Positions 48,636-61,400 of a DNA stretch of 64,000 nucleotides are shown one piece after another. The stretch comes from Nyssa sinensis (Eukaryota > Streptophyta > Magnoliopsida > Cornales > Nyssaceae). The translations under genes were made by a program, and so were the position numbers. Every line of letters starts with the position of its first letter. Within the stretch, counting starts at the first letter, position 1. Under the pieces are notes generated by a model, which was given only the letters and a program-made list of their open reading frames with translations, made no database searches and was not told the origin of the DNA. The stretch spans positions 38,441,355 to 38,505,354 of the forward strand of contig CM018032.1 in the NCBI GenBank assembly GCA_008638375.1, in the 5' to 3' direction.

Positions 48636-49193
48636 TGATGTACCAAAAAATGATAGTCCAACCCAAATTTGACACGTGTTTAAGCTTTTATGTGCAGGTC
48701 TGGAGATGACGGAGTAGTTCAGATCTGACTTTCATTCATCGAACGGAAGGAGGTGGACTATCCCCATCGAGCAACGAATTCAAAGTACATGCTTGACAGG
48801 GTACCGAGCTTATCAACGCCTTGTCTGCCTTACCGATCTCAAAACCAGGAAACAAAGTGCGACATGGAAACTGCCATTCTCGGATGTATTCCAATCCCTG
48901 CTTTCACGGAGGTCGGAATGTAAGTTTCCATCTCTAGATAACTACGAATCTCGAATTTCATGGCTCTGAATCCTAACCAATTTAGGAGACGAACAACCTA
49001 TAAATACAGTTTTAAGGTACGCTTGTCAAACAGAGTTAGTTACATTCTTTTAAGTTCGTTCTCTCTTATTTTCACTAACTTTATCATCAGAGTGACTACC
49101 ATCGGAGCCAACCCGATGGCCTTCTGATCTTTTTTCTGAGTTCGTGACAGACGACGAAGAGTAAAGCCCCACTAATTAGAAAGTGTAGCATCA
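48636..49193 (+). repeat. 3' LTR of the Gypsy element
   Basis: It starts TGATGTACC and ends TGTAGCATCA. TATAAATA lies at 48999-49006. Paired with 25591-26147; the differences are mostly C/T and A/G. Confidence 0.93.
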
Positions 49194-49198
49194 ATAGG

Positions 49199-49923
49199 TT
49201 AAGATTATTTTGTTATTAAATAACTTAATTGATAAATAAGACTAGTTGAAAAGAAATAATTGTGCTTTCTCTGCCGTCCAACTAAGTCTTCTCATCTTTT
49301 TCTTCATTGCAAGTCATTTACATGAAAGAATAGTGGGTTGTCTTTTTTCTCGTGTAGGAAAAAAAATATGAGTTACACGTAAACCACTACCTTTATATTT
49401 CTCTCTCTCACACACACACATATATAGTTGACTCTCTTATAATTAATATTTAATAAGTTAATAATCTCTAATAATTAATAATTATATTACTTAATAATTA
49501 ATACATTTAAAAAATTATAATATTAATTATAAGAGAGATAAAACAGTTCTATATATATTTATATATTCCATCTAGGACAGATCTTGGTAATTATATGTAT
49601 TAATATTCTACATTATTAAAGTAAAAGTAGTTTTAGAAATGAGTAAAATAATGACATAGCAAATGTAGGAAATAAAGTTGCTTTAGTTAAAGGATGTTAA
49701 TAGTTATTTTAATAACTTAAGTTTAATATTTTATTTATTTTTTTTTACTATAAAGGACTGAAATATTATTGAAAAGTTTCATATAAAGTATTTTTTATAC
49801 CAAAATTCAAATGAATGTAAAGAACATTTTTTTATTTATGAAAGTATAACAAAACTTAATTATTAATAATTCTAATAATTGATAAATTCTCAATCTCCCG
49901 TATCAATTAATTATAAGAGGGTC

Positions 49924-49955
<32 letters not shown>

Positions 49956-50689
49956 GTAAGTATGTATATGTATATATAAAAAAATGAATTTACAAAAGTG
50001 GGGCAAAAGAGAGATTTAGGGGTCCACCAAATCAGCTCCAATTAGCCACTAATTTTATAATTAACAATTAATTAATTCATTAGTGAACAAATTAATTCCA
50101 CCATGTAATTGGAATTTCTTTCTAATTTAGTGAAATAGAAAAAAATCAAATTTTGACTCAAAAAGTGACTAAATAAGCAATCTTTTCATATTTCTCACAC
50201 TTTAAGCTCATGCCCCTTTTTGTATTTTTGAATGACGTGTATTGAAATTAGGGAAATCTAATTGAAATACTCGAATGATTTAAGAATCAATTGATAAATT
50301 ATTATATGTAATGTTATAAATGCCCACTTATTATGAGGCATGTGTAATATTTGACTTGAATTTTGATAATAATTTAGGTACTTGAAATGCGGATTAATAA
50401 TTAAAATATGAATGATGGCAATGTAGGAATTTTGATAATATTTGAATTTCTTGTTATTATTAATTTATTAGGTACGATAATATAATAACATGTTATTTAA
50501 TATGTTATGTTCATATTTTCTTATATATTTATTATGTTTTACTCTAGGATATATTTTATATATATGTTAATAAAATTTTATTTTAAATATTTAATATGAT
50601 GACTAATCTGATAAGTTGATCTACTAGTTGAACCAGTGACCCAGTCTCTTTTACTAAGTTGATGTCTGGTCTGGGTCTGATAATTATGT
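49199..50689 (-). mobile_element. Probable decayed Copia LTR with AT-rich DNA; no gene
   Basis: 49257-49420 and 50000-50110 resemble, in the same order, the Copia LTR segment at 63770-64000: a GAAAGAATAGTGGG.../CTCGTGTAGGAAAA-like stretch, then the GGTCCACCAAATCAGCTCCAATTAG block, then ATTAATTCCACC. It could be the 3' LTR of the Copia fragment at 50690-53830. The remainder is AT-rich with a (TA)n tract near 49930 and no coding signal. Confidence 0.45.
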
Positions 50690-51621
50690 CTAATACTAGT
50701 TGATGGTTCTACAAGTTCCCAAACCTTATTAGTAAATAAACACTATATTAACTTTAATATTATTTTGTCATCGTCCTGAATATTTATTAGAGATAGCTTT
50801 ATTATAACTATTAAAACATATTCATTTGAGATTGACCCTCTTAAGAATGTGTCATCAAGAGGCTTGACAATCTTCCCATTACGACGTGGCTCCCGTGTAA
50901 TAAAATATTTTAAAACAATGGTATTAGGTACGTCTAGTCCAATATCAAAATTATTGCTATGAGACATTTGATGTTTCTTCAAAGGTAATCTTGGTCTTTG
51001 ACTTTTGACCCAAAATATAATCATCCTCTAAAAGAACACATTTGTGCTAACCAACACTCTGTACTCTCAGATCTTGTTTGGACGATCAGATAAAAAGGCA
51101 GGATTTGATAGGATATAGTTTGATGGGATAGGATATAAAATCTTGTGGGGTATTAAATATTCCAATTTAGTGTTTGGAACTGAGTCAGATAAAAGGTCTG
51201 GATATGTTGTTATATCCCATTCCTATGTTTGTGTACCTACCAGATATAAGGTTCAGATATAAAGTTCGGTTTTCAAAAATTATTTTTATGAAAGTCATTT
51301 ATTTATTTTTTTTCAAATATATGCATATGAGGTATTTAAAATTAAACTTTTATTCACAAATCAATTGTAAAATCTAATAATCATAATCACAATATTTTAG
51401 ATTGTGATTGTGCAAACATAATTCAAAATATAATAGTCTCTCACTTTTGAGGTGAGTCAAAACAAATCATGGTCTGTATTGTTTAGAATCATCAAAATCA
51501 ATGATTACATGCATGCATATAGATATATATATATATATATATATTATCGATATATATAATATATTGCTACTGTTATATATATATATATATATTATTTTAT
51601 ATATAATAGTATCAATATATT

Positions 51622-52105
51622 ATAGGATAAATTACAATAACTTCTCATGAGATTTTTGATAATTACAGAGACCTCCCCTGAATTCTTTGAAATGATACTG
51701 ACCTTCCCTACTTTTACTGAAAAACTACAAAGACCTCCCCTATAATCTTTTTTTCTTTCCAAAATGACAAAAATGCCCCTTTCATTTATTTATTTTTTAT
51801 TATTTAAATTTTGACATTTTCTAACTTTTTTTAAAGTTTTTTTTATTTTATATAAAAAATAAAATTAAGATAAATAACTTATATTTTTTTAGTAAAAGAA
51901 TATTTTAATTAATATTTATTTGAATATGAAAAAAAATTGGTCAAAATTGAAAAAATGAAGAAAATAAAAATAAATAAAAGGGGTATTTTTGTCATTTTGA
52001 AAAAAATAAGATTGTAGGAGAGGTCAGTGTCATTTTAGAAACTTCAAGAGTGGTTCCTGTAATTGTCAAAAACTTCAAGAAGGTCAGTGTAATTTACCCT
52101 ATTAT
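51622..52105. mobile_element. MITE-like element with GGGTAAATTACA termini
   Basis: The left arm AGGATAAATTACAATAACTT with GAGACCTCCCCT, and the right arm reading TAGGGTAAATTACACTGACC on the minus strand, form long imperfect inverted repeats around a centre with TTTTGTCATTTT words. The flanks TATATTAT and TATTATATA may be a 9-bp duplication. It is a non-coding foldback type. Confidence 0.6.
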
Positions 52106-52314
52106 ATATATTAGGGATGGAAAGTTTTACCCAAACCCATAAACCTGCCCAATAGTTAAAAGGTTTTGAGTAATTCATTTAAAATATGGGCTAAATATGA
52201 GTTGGATGAGAAAATCAATAATTTATATGGGTAAAAATGGGTTTTAAATAGGTAATGGATGGTTGAGTAATAGTTGGCACCCTACCTCCATCTCTCACGA
52301 TCTCATCTCAGCCG

Positions 52315-52369
<55 letters not shown>

Positions 52370-53455
52370 ACGTCTCTTAAACACATATGATGGTTGTGCT
52401 TGCTGGTTGTTGATGGCGATGAAAGTTGTGGACAACAGAGCTTGGTGGCGCGAAGGGATTGAGGCAATGAAGGGCTCAAGACAATTGGAGGCCTAAAGCG
52501 ACTATTCCAAATGAGATTTTTTTTTAAAAAAAAATTCTTATTAAAAATATAAAAAAATTATTTAATATTAAAATATATAATAAAACTCTAATAAATATAT
52601 AATATATAAAAATATTTTTAATTCTTTGTTTCATATATTCAAATATATATTTTTGTAATACAAAATTATAATAGTGTTTAAATGGGAGAAATGTATATTT
52701 TTAATAAAATTCTAATAATACAGTTCTTATATAATCTAATAATTGAGTAATTTTAATAGAATTTATAAAATATAAATTAATCAATACAAACAAATTACGG
52801 AATAAATCTCTTTTAATAGAATTAAATTTTTTTTGGAGTCATTATGGGGCCTTATTGATAAAATTAGACTCATATTCAATATATAACACAAACATATATG
52901 TGCACGGGCACACATACAATAAATGATGTTTCAGAAAATGAAGTCTTCTTGAAACCTCCTATCAAAGTTGATTATTAAACTTGATTCTCTATATTAATAT
53001 TCTTTTGAAATTTAATTAAGCTGCTACTTTAATTTATTTCTTGCCATTGGAAATAAAAATTAATTAATTAATATTTTTGTTATTTTTTAAATAAAAATAC
53101 ATTATTTTGATTCAATGTATAGAACATGAATATCACTTGCCAAGAATTACTGGTCTAATGACATGAAATAAGCATTCTAAGACTAAATAAAGGTCATGGG
53201 TCAAATTTTGACCCACATAATTTTAAGAACTTGAGATACTTCTACATATTTAAAAAAAAAAGATTTTTTTTAAAAAAATGTTTAGACTTGATGGTATATA
53301 AAATAAAAATATATAATAAGAGAAGATCAAATATGGATTAATGGGTTCAATTTGGGTTAAATTGACCCGCCTATATTGACCCATTAAATTTGGGTCAAAT
53401 TTGAGTTTAACCCATATTTAACCCAACCAAACCCGTCCATTTTGCCAGGGCTAAT
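52106..53455. mobile_element. hAT-like element with TAGGGATGG/TAGCCCTGG termini
   Basis: The left end is TTAGGGATGGAAAGTTTTAC; the right end on the minus strand is TTAGCCCTGGCAAAATGGAC. Next to the ends are AACCCA/TGGGTT-rich arms. Flanking TATATATT and AATATATA could be the 8-bp duplication but are low-complexity. A (CT)n tract lies at 52319-52367. No transposase. Confidence 0.5.
52319..52367. repeat. (CT)n microsatellite
   Basis: About 24 uninterrupted CT/TC dinucleotides. Confidence 0.97.
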
Positions 53456-53830
53456 ATATATATATATATATAAATCAAAAAATTTGAACAATGGAAAAAA
53501 GAAAAAGTTTGTTCCTTAACTTGACTCTTCGACATAATCATCTCTTTATATGGTAGCATTGTAATTTTTTTTTTTTTTGATGACATGGTGTTATATTTTT
53601 ATTTCAGTGAAATGGAATAACTACCCCCACTTCCTCGGGATAAGCTATATTCTATTCAAGTGAGATATAAATAGTTCACAGGATATAAATCTTAAATCTA
53701 ATAGAGAACACCAAATATGGGATAAGATGACATTTATCCTACTCACCCCTCTTATCCCACCGTCCAAACATGACCTCAAAGATTATAGAATAGCCAATCA
53801 TTTGTTTCGTAAACCCGAAAAGTTTCCAAA

Positions 53831-56355
53831 AGTATTTTGATAATTTTACTGTCTAAATTAGGATTAAATAAATTAAAATGTACTAGAATAATTATGAAAT
53901 TAATTATTCAATGCAACTTTTTATTAACAATCTGGTCTATTATATAAAATGCACATAATGTTCACCTTAAGACTTAAAAAAAAAAAATTCCATTTGGCAT
54001 GTAGACCCGAGTCCGTTTGGCATCCACAAGATATGTGCGCATCGTGATAATTATGATAAGAGTTTATATGTGGTTAAAACTCTTATCCGTTCTGGTTGGT
54101 TTGACCGACTTAGATATTATCACATAAGTCTTGCTGTTATCCTATCAATTGTGTTCATGGGATATAAACAAATATGCATTGCTTAAGCGTAAGGAATTCA
54201 TCCATGTATAATCTCTCAAATGATCACAGGGGGCTTTGAGTGACGTTCTCTTTGATATTCTTCTTGGGTAACCATCATTATGCCATTGGTTTTAGATCAT
54301 GAAAATATATAGGCGACTCGATATTGTAGCCGTCCTATTTGACAAGAAGAATCTCTTGTAGCATTTCAAGGATCTTCGTGGTATTTCAAAAAATCTCTTA
54401 ATATAAGCCGCCTTTTCCGCTTCTGCTTCCGCTTTCGTTGTTCATGATCCGAAGAGGTAATCGGGCTAACACTTGTTTGTGTTGTTTTATGTATTTCCTT
54501 TAGATGTGTTACATGAGTCATCGCATATAAACATAAAATACACACAAGAATATCTTTAAATTCTTTCTTCTTCTTTTTTTTTTGGGTAAACAAATAGCCC
54601 TAGGTGGTAAAAAGATAAGAAGTTCCTAGCATTTTGTAATTAAAAAATATTTCAAAATTAATTTTTATGTCTTTTAACTCATATAATAAAAACTATTCAG
54701 TCCTAATAAAACTGTCGATGCAACCAGTTTTCTAATAAAACCAGCCAATTTAAGTATTTTTTTTCTGTTCTTTAATAAAAGAAAAAAGGTAAATTAATTA
54801 AATTGAACTAGCTTATGGCCAATTCCAAGTAGAACTAGTTCAACTGACCGATTCCTGGTTGAACTAGTTCAATTGACCGATTTGGCACAATTATGATAAC
54901 GATGATTAAAATGATGAAATTAGGACCATCATTATAATTTTAATGTTTATAATGTATCAAATATAGGTTTAATAAATATTCAAATTATAAAAACCATCAC
55001 ACAGTCTTTAAAAGGAAAAAGAAAATAATATCAAAGTCTAGCATTTGAGGGGCCCAAGTTTCAAAGGGAACAATCCTTGTTATTTGGTATGGTCTATTAG
55101 TTTGACTAAGATTTGTAGAGGCAAATGACTACTCATCTCTAACTTTTCAATTCAATATTGGCTTTTAAAAAATCATCTTGATAGAAAAAAAGAAAGGAAA
55201 TAGTGAGATATTGAAGTAAATTTAACATGTGCATTAAAGGGATTAACATTAATCCACAAATTTTGCAACTTATTACTTTTGGCATGGGATTATCAACTCT
55301 TTTTGTTAGTTTTGGATTTGTTTGATTATGTTACGAAGAGTCTTGCAATCTCTAAATGAAGAGAAAACCTTTACATTCCTACTATTTTACATAGGAAATT
55401 TTCTTTAGCATTGTTTTGATTGAAAAATATATTCTTTACCTACAATATCCTTGAATTGATCATGTCAGGTGATATGTATCAAACCATGAATCTGGATCTG
55501 AATCTCTTTAGGTCACTATTTTTTGCACGATTTTGTGTTTTGTTATCAAATTAGGGCATGGTCTTGTTTTTGAATAAATATATTTTTAAGTTTGGGATCA
55601 TTATTTTGAGGTTTAGGAATATGAGTTGTATGTATTGTGTTGATTGAGATGATCGACTGAGCCTAATGGAATCATTGGGAAATTTTTTACAGATTGGAAA
55701 CTATAAACATTAGAAACTACTCAAATTTCAATTACCAAAAAAAAAAACTCATACTAAAATTTCCTTTCCATTTACTATTCTTCACTTTCTAATTAACCAA
55801 ATGGTGGGTTTTGATCTGGTTTGGTCTTCTTGTCCACTTGTACTGCACAACTTAACATGATTGTGTTGTTAAATTTTTCATATTTATGACTTATTAAAGT
55901 TGTATGTTCATTTTTTTTTATCATTCTCCCTCTATAATTAGTATTTGTTAATGCTGCAAATGTTCAAATTCTTGGCATTTTGTTTGATAGTCCTGTAGTC
56001 AGTCATTGTGTGTGGGTGCTGGTTGTCCTTATGGTGAGCTTATTAAATTGAACTAAACTAAGTTTAGATATTGTTTGTTTTAGTAGAAGATGAATTCTTA
56101 TGGTGGTATGAAGTGCGTCTTTATTCATGATACCATTTGAGTAAAACATTAACAACCACTCCATTTCCTAGGAAGCATTTTCCCAAAGTAAATGCAAAAG
56201 AAGCTTTGAGTTCATTATCATATTGTATCATTTTTCTTATCAAAAAGAAAATCTTGGTGAATACAATGTTAAGTGTTCTTCCAAAGATTGAGTGTTGGTT
56301 TTCCTAACTGTTTGGCATAAGAATCGTGCAATGTTCTTATATTTCTTGTAGATTT
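53831..56355. other. AT-rich intergenic; nothing recognised
   Basis: No coding signal and no clear terminal repeats. 54000-54350 has the base composition of an old LTR, but I could not match it to any other part of the window. Confidence 0.45.
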
Positions 56356-56690
56356 TGTTGGATTCATAACCATAGCAGAAACAATTTCAAAATATCTATT
56401 GGAATTTTTTTCTTTACATGAATCATATAATCTTGAAAAAAATAGTTAGAATTACTTTATTCTTGATAATCTTGATTGTTAAGGAAGCCTTCTTGAAAAG
56501 ATTGATACAATCTTCCTTTTCTTACTCCTCTAGCTCTTTTCTTAAAAAAGAGGAGTTAGAATTACATTGTTCTTGATAATCTTGATTGTTGAAGAAGCCT
56601 TCTTGAAGAGATTGATGCAATCTTCTTTCTTTTACTCCTCTAGGTCTTGTTCTTGTCCAAGGCGATCTTTCTTTTGGGCTTCTAACTCAT
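56356..56690 (-). repeat. 3' LTR end of the Copia element
   Basis: TGTTGGATTCATAACCA at 56356 matches TGTTGGGTTCATAACCA at 63456. Both continue with ACAGAAGCAATTTCAAAA-like and TACATGAATCATATAAT-like strings. Within each, a segment of about 110 bp (TTCTTGATAATCTTGATTG to TTACTCCTCTAGGTCTT) is repeated two or three times. In minus orientation this is the 3' edge of the LTR (...CCAACA). Confidence 0.7.
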
Positions 56691-58451
56691 AATATAATCA
56701 TCCTTTAGAAAGACATCATTTGTGCTGACGAACACTTTTTCCTCTCTAGGATTATAAAATAGCCAACCTTTTGTTCCTTTAGGATAGCTCACGAAATAAC
56801 TCAATTCTGATCTTGGTTCCAATTTATCAACCTTTCCCTTCAGCACATGAGCTGGACAACCCCAAACCTAATGGTGGTTTATACTTGGTTTTTGCCCAAT
56901 TCAAAGCTCCACCTGGGGTCTTAAGACTTAGTTAGAACTGAATTTAGAATATATATTGCTGCCTTAAGTGCATATCCCCAAAGGAATATAAGTATATATG
57001 AATAACTCATCATTAATCTCACCATATCTAAAAGAGTCATGCTTCTTCTTTCAGTTACACCATTCTGCTGAGGCATGCCATGTGTAGATAATTGGGATAG
57101 AATCCCATTGTCTAACATATATTGCTTAAAGTCACTAGAGAGATATTCTCCACCTCGATCTGATCGAAGTGATTTAATGATTCTACGTAATTGTTTCTCC
57201 ACTTCTACTTGAAACTCTTCAAACTTTTCAAAAACTTTTGACTTATGGTGTAATAGATAGACATAACCATATTTAGAGTAGTCATCAATGAAGGTGATGA
57301 AATACTCATATCCTACTCTAGCCTTAATATTCAGGGTTTGCATACATCAGTATAAACTAACTCCAAAACCTCTTTGGGTTTGTTCCCTTTTGTTGAAAAA
57401 TGTCTCATTGTCATTTTCCTTCCAAACAAGATACACAAACTGGCAATGGTATAATAACTAAGGAAGATAAACTACACTTCTTTACCAGTCTATTAATCCT
57501 ATCTAGATTAATATGACTTAGCCTAAAAAGCTAAGGATAAGTTGAATTAATAAAAGAAACTTTTATTTTAAGTGGTAAGTTCTAAGAATAATTCTTCTCA
57601 GTGCCATGTATCTTATACAAACACTATAGCAACCTTTGCTTCTTTTCCTAAGTATAAGGTAATCTCATCATCACTTAGCTTCCTAGTTTCCTCAAACTCC
57701 TACAACGAATTACATATGTGATTAGTTGCACTAGAGTTAACACGCCAAGAATTTGAAGTACCCACTATGTAGCTTACTTCAATGAATAATGACTCAATTA
57801 CACCTTAGTTCCTCCTATTGTTTAAATAATCAAGACAATTATTTTTCTAGTGCCCCATAAGCCCATAATGGAAACACTTTCCTTTGGGCTTGAGATTTTT
57901 CATTTCCTTTCCTTTGCTTATACCCTCTTTAAGACATATATTTCTTTTGGATTTTTTTGGGTTCTTTTTATTTTTCTTCTTTTCCTTGCCCTTTTCTTTA
58001 AGACTAGGCTTGGAAAAAAAACCTTCAGCCACATGAGCAATAGGATGACTTTTGATAATGCCCTTCACTAAATGTATAAAGCTAAGAAGGTCAGATAAAT
58101 CCAAATTCATTTTATTCATATTGTAATTAAGTTTAAACTGTTAAAAGAGTCAAGTAATGTCAATCTGGAACTCAGCATCAATCTTAACCTGTAGAACTTC
58201 TAGTGCATTTAAAAAATTGATTGTTTTTGTTCTTTTATTGGAGTTTCCTTTACTATCTTAGTGTTCATGCAAGCCTTCATGGCGATCTATCTAGCAAGAC
58301 ACCTTTAATCCCGAAGCATCTCATTGAGATTAAGGATCATATCCTTAGTACGTTGGAAAGTTTGATGTTGTAACAGACTTGACATCGAAGCTAGAATATA
58401 GCATCGTGCCATCTCATCAGCTTTGACCCACCTATCATAGCAGTCAATATC
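56691..58451 (-). pseudogene. Ty1/Copia gag and integrase, broken; RT missing
   Basis: From high to low coordinates: gag UBN2-type sequence (YDRWVKADEMARCYI near 58435, NYNMNKMNLDLSDLL near 58110); a basic Lys-rich tract; a zinc knuckle with its second Cys replaced by Tyr (CFHYGLMGH near 57870); a protease region with stops; a GAG-pre-integrase stretch (GKMTMRHFSTKG near 57400); then an integrase core (57343-56921). The core has FIDDYSKYGYVYLL, SDRGGEY and NGVTERR, which holds the catalytic Asp, Asp and Glu. The post-integrase region (PKGTKGWLFYN, FLKDDYIM) runs to about 56690, where LTR-like repeats begin. Reverse transcriptase and RNase H are absent, so an internal deletion fused integrase to the LTR. 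Confidence 0.88.
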
Positions 58452-61400
58452 TGTAAAGACCTGGAAAAATGGGGAAATTTTTTTTTTAATTATTTAATTA
58501 TTTGTTTATTTTAGTTTTATTCAAGTTAGATTATGGGAATTATGTGGAAATAAATAAGGCATTAACAGGGACCCACTGTTGGCAGAATAAATTCCCGGCT
58601 TTATCGGCATATTATAATTTAATATTTTATAGAACAAAATATTAAACCGATACGGCGGAAATAATTATGATGCCGAGTCTTCATAGATTAATATTTTATG
58701 AAATAAAATATTAAAATGACAATAAATAAAACACATATAAATATACTGGATTTTGTGTATATATATATAATATTATAACTAAGGAAGCAGTCGAAGCTGC
58801 TGGGCACGTGAGGGGCTGATGTATGTATATGCATAGATATATTGAGAAAGCTTCTTGAGGAAGCCGAGGAAGAAAGAAAAAGAAACAAAAAGAAAAGAGA
58901 AGTGAGGGAAGGGGAGCGGTGCAAGTCGCGAGTGAGGGAGAACGGCAGAACAGGGGAGAAGGAAAGGCAGAAGAAAAGAGAGAAAGAAAAATGAAGGGAA
59001 GAAGAAGAAGCGGTGGTGGTCGAGAGGGGGATCGAGGCAAGGGAGCGACGGAGTGCAATGGGTTGGGACGGATTTGTCGGGGAGTCATCGCTGAGTTGAT
59101 CTCTCAACTCTGTACCGAACATCGCAAGGAGGGAAGCAGCAGTTGGCGAGATCCCTTGTTCTGATCAAGGTAGATGGGTTTCGTGATGGTCGACAAAGGA
59201 TGATGGCACGGTTGTATCGGCATGGGTGGAGCTGAACTTAAGATTGAATTTGAGCAGTAATCGGAGCTGCTGATTTGGGAAAACGTTGCACCGTAATCTG
59301 ATTCGAACAGGGGTACGTGAATGTATACGCGTGTGTGCGTGTTGGTGTAGTAGTGTAGCGGTGCGGAACAGAGGAATGGGTTACGATGGCTGTCATGGGT
59401 GTTGAGGGTTCGTATTGGTGGATGTTGTGATTGTTTGGGTTTGACGCAGAGCAGGAGATTGAGCAGGTTGGCTGTTACAGTTGTGGCTCAGAATCGCGTA
59501 TGGCTACGGCTATGGGAGTTGTGGTACAGGGTTGTGTGTATATGTACGTATATATATGTGTATATGTCTGTGTGTATAACGGTGCAGATGAAGTTTCAGA
59601 TTTGGGCAACAATTATTTGGCAGTAGTGCTGGTTGCGTGTTGAGTTGGAAAAAGAGAGATTTATGGAGCATTGCCGAGAGCAGTATGGTACGGTAAGGGG
59701 GATTCTGCCGTGAGATTTTACTAAAATGTGGGAAGTAGGTTGGTGTGTGAATGTATTTAATCTCTGTGTGTGTGAAGCGATGGGCGACAGACGATGTGAA
59801 TATTGGGAGTAGTTCGCTGCACAGAGTGATGACAGATGGAGGTTGCTTTGAATAGATTGATGTTGGCTTTAGCCTGCTACATTGGTGATGGCTGTAGCAA
59901 AGATAAGGTCTGGGATGGAGTTCAGGCAGAAGAAATTCTGAGATGGCCCAAGCGCAGGATTAAATGATTAATAGGTAATCTCAGAGTAAGGGCAGGTTCA
60001 GTCACTATCTCTGTTCTTCCGTTTTGGTTGCTAAGAAAATTGACGGAAATGAAAGTTAAGAGGTTGAGTTCTGAATTGGGATTTTGGTGTGATTTAGTAT
60101 TGCTGTTATTGTCTGATGTGTTGGTGGGAAGAAGAAGGCTTGAGCTGCTTCCGTAGGGGATGAAATTGTTAGCTTGAGGGCTGTTGTCTTTACAGCCAAG
60201 TATTGTCGCAGGGAATTTCAGAAGGGAAAGAAGTAGCAGCAATTGGAGCTGCTATTACAACACCTGTTGCGGCAGTTATGAAAGTAGCAGAAGAGTCTAA
60301 TGATGCAAATTTAGGTAGAGATGGCTCACTCAATTTCAAGCGGAGAAGTTATTGTCCGTTCATCTAGAGGGTTGACTGAGCCTGGAACTTTATTCAAAAA
60401 CTTAATGGCCATCCTTCGGGATGTTGTTATCTGTTATGATGGCAGGGTAAGGAATGTATGTAGTAATTCGATTATCCAATTTGAGTATGGGGTCAAGGCT
60501 GGAACTAAGCCCTAGAGTTTCTTCGCTGCTAGCGAACTTGTTAGTGTGTTGGGTGCAACTGCCATGTCGAATCCTGCATATAAGGCAGTTCTTGATTCTC
60601 TTCCGAGTAACAATTTGTCATGGAAAATCTCTTCAACGGGTTGCGGCTATAGTTGGTAAAATGGGATCCGGACAGCAGAACTAGCAGAGAACACTGACGG
60701 GAAAGGAGAAGATGATTCAATATCCTCGACGGATATAGTACGAGGGTTGAGTTGTTCACTGACTGGTTAACAGAGTGGTGGACACAGCTTTCTAGGGTTG
60801 AGACACACCCTAGTCAGGTATGATATTTTGCTAAGTAAGGAATAAAATTAAATTAGGAATGATCTTCATGCTTATTGAATGAATCATAAGTTTATTTGAT
60901 ATTAGGGAATCACATAGAGGATATCTGCTTTGGAACAAAACTTAGAGTTGATTGATTTAGCGCTTGTGTGTTTCTTGTTGTTCCATGGAGTTATGATTTA
61001 TTCTATGTGTCGGTGCTGTACGTGGTTTATATTCTTGAGGTGTTGTTGAGATTGTGAATGTGTGACTTGACTATGTGTTTGCATTGATTATGTATAGCAT
61101 ATGTGTATATGGAAGGAATTTGATATTGTTGTTGCTTTTAGTGGAATATATTGTTTAAAAGCATGTCCATGTGTTGGTATTTTATGTATTCTATTATCTT
61201 GGACGAAGGGTTAAGATTGTGGATGTGTGATGTATGGTGTATGAAATTGGTAGGATTACATGTTGGGTTCACGTGGGTGAAGTTTGGTGAGGTGAAGGTT
61301 ATAGTTGCTTTATGTTTAGTGCATTGTTTAAAGCATTTTGGCATAATGTGATTCATTGGAAGCATGGTGTGAGTTGAGCACTTGGTGTTGTGCATGATTG

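Larger units (their letters stand above)
25591..49193 (+). mobile_element. Ty3/Gypsy retrotransposon (Tat/Athila-like), 23.6 kb with nested insertions
   Basis: LTRs at 25591-26147 and 48636-49193 are about nine-tenths identical by eye, with mostly transition differences. The flanks ATAGA (25586-25590) and ATAGG (49194-49198) are a near-perfect target duplication. A primer-binding site follows the 5' LTR and a purine-rich tract (CAGGGGGGAGTAGC) precedes the 3' LTR. Gag, protease, RT, RNase H and integrase follow in Gypsy order. Five long-LTR copies are inserted: 28443-34803 (containing 29446-32786), 35585-38687, 39423-42843 and 45193-48357. Without them the element would be about 7.5 kb plus a deleted segment at 42843. 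The gag knuckle form C-X2-H-X4-H-X4-C, and the absence of a chromodomain, point to the Tat/Athila side of the Gypsy tree (inference). The element is dead. Confidence 0.93.
51069..53775. mobile_element. 2.7-kb inverted-repeat transposon with nested elements
   Basis: The left end AGATCTTGTTTGGACGATC and the right end (minus strand GAGGTCATGTTTGGACGGT) form terminal inverted repeats with further similarity inwards (GATAAAA, GGATAAG words). The flanks ACTCTCAG and CCTCAAAG are weakly similar, possibly an 8-bp hAT-type duplication. The element at 24205-24917 is related. No transposase frame is seen. The interior contains two smaller elements (51622-52105 and 52106-53455). Confidence 0.65.
50690..53830 (-). 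pseudogene. Copia post-integrase fragment split by an inverted-repeat element
   Basis: Minus-strand sequence at 53830-53776 and 51068-50690 aligns in order with the other Copia at 56700-56780 (GYxxY..., CVLLEDDYI region near 51030). It continues with GRxVKPxDxF-type residues (REPRRNGKIVKPLDDTF near 50870), the linker between integrase and reverse transcriptase in Ty1/Copia polyproteins. No RT follows. The fragment is interrupted at 51069-53775 by an inverted-repeat element. Confidence 0.65.

Noticed and set aside
52263..52496. Protein with a Ser-Leu repeat
   Set aside because: Translation of the (CT)n microsatellite inside a transposon.
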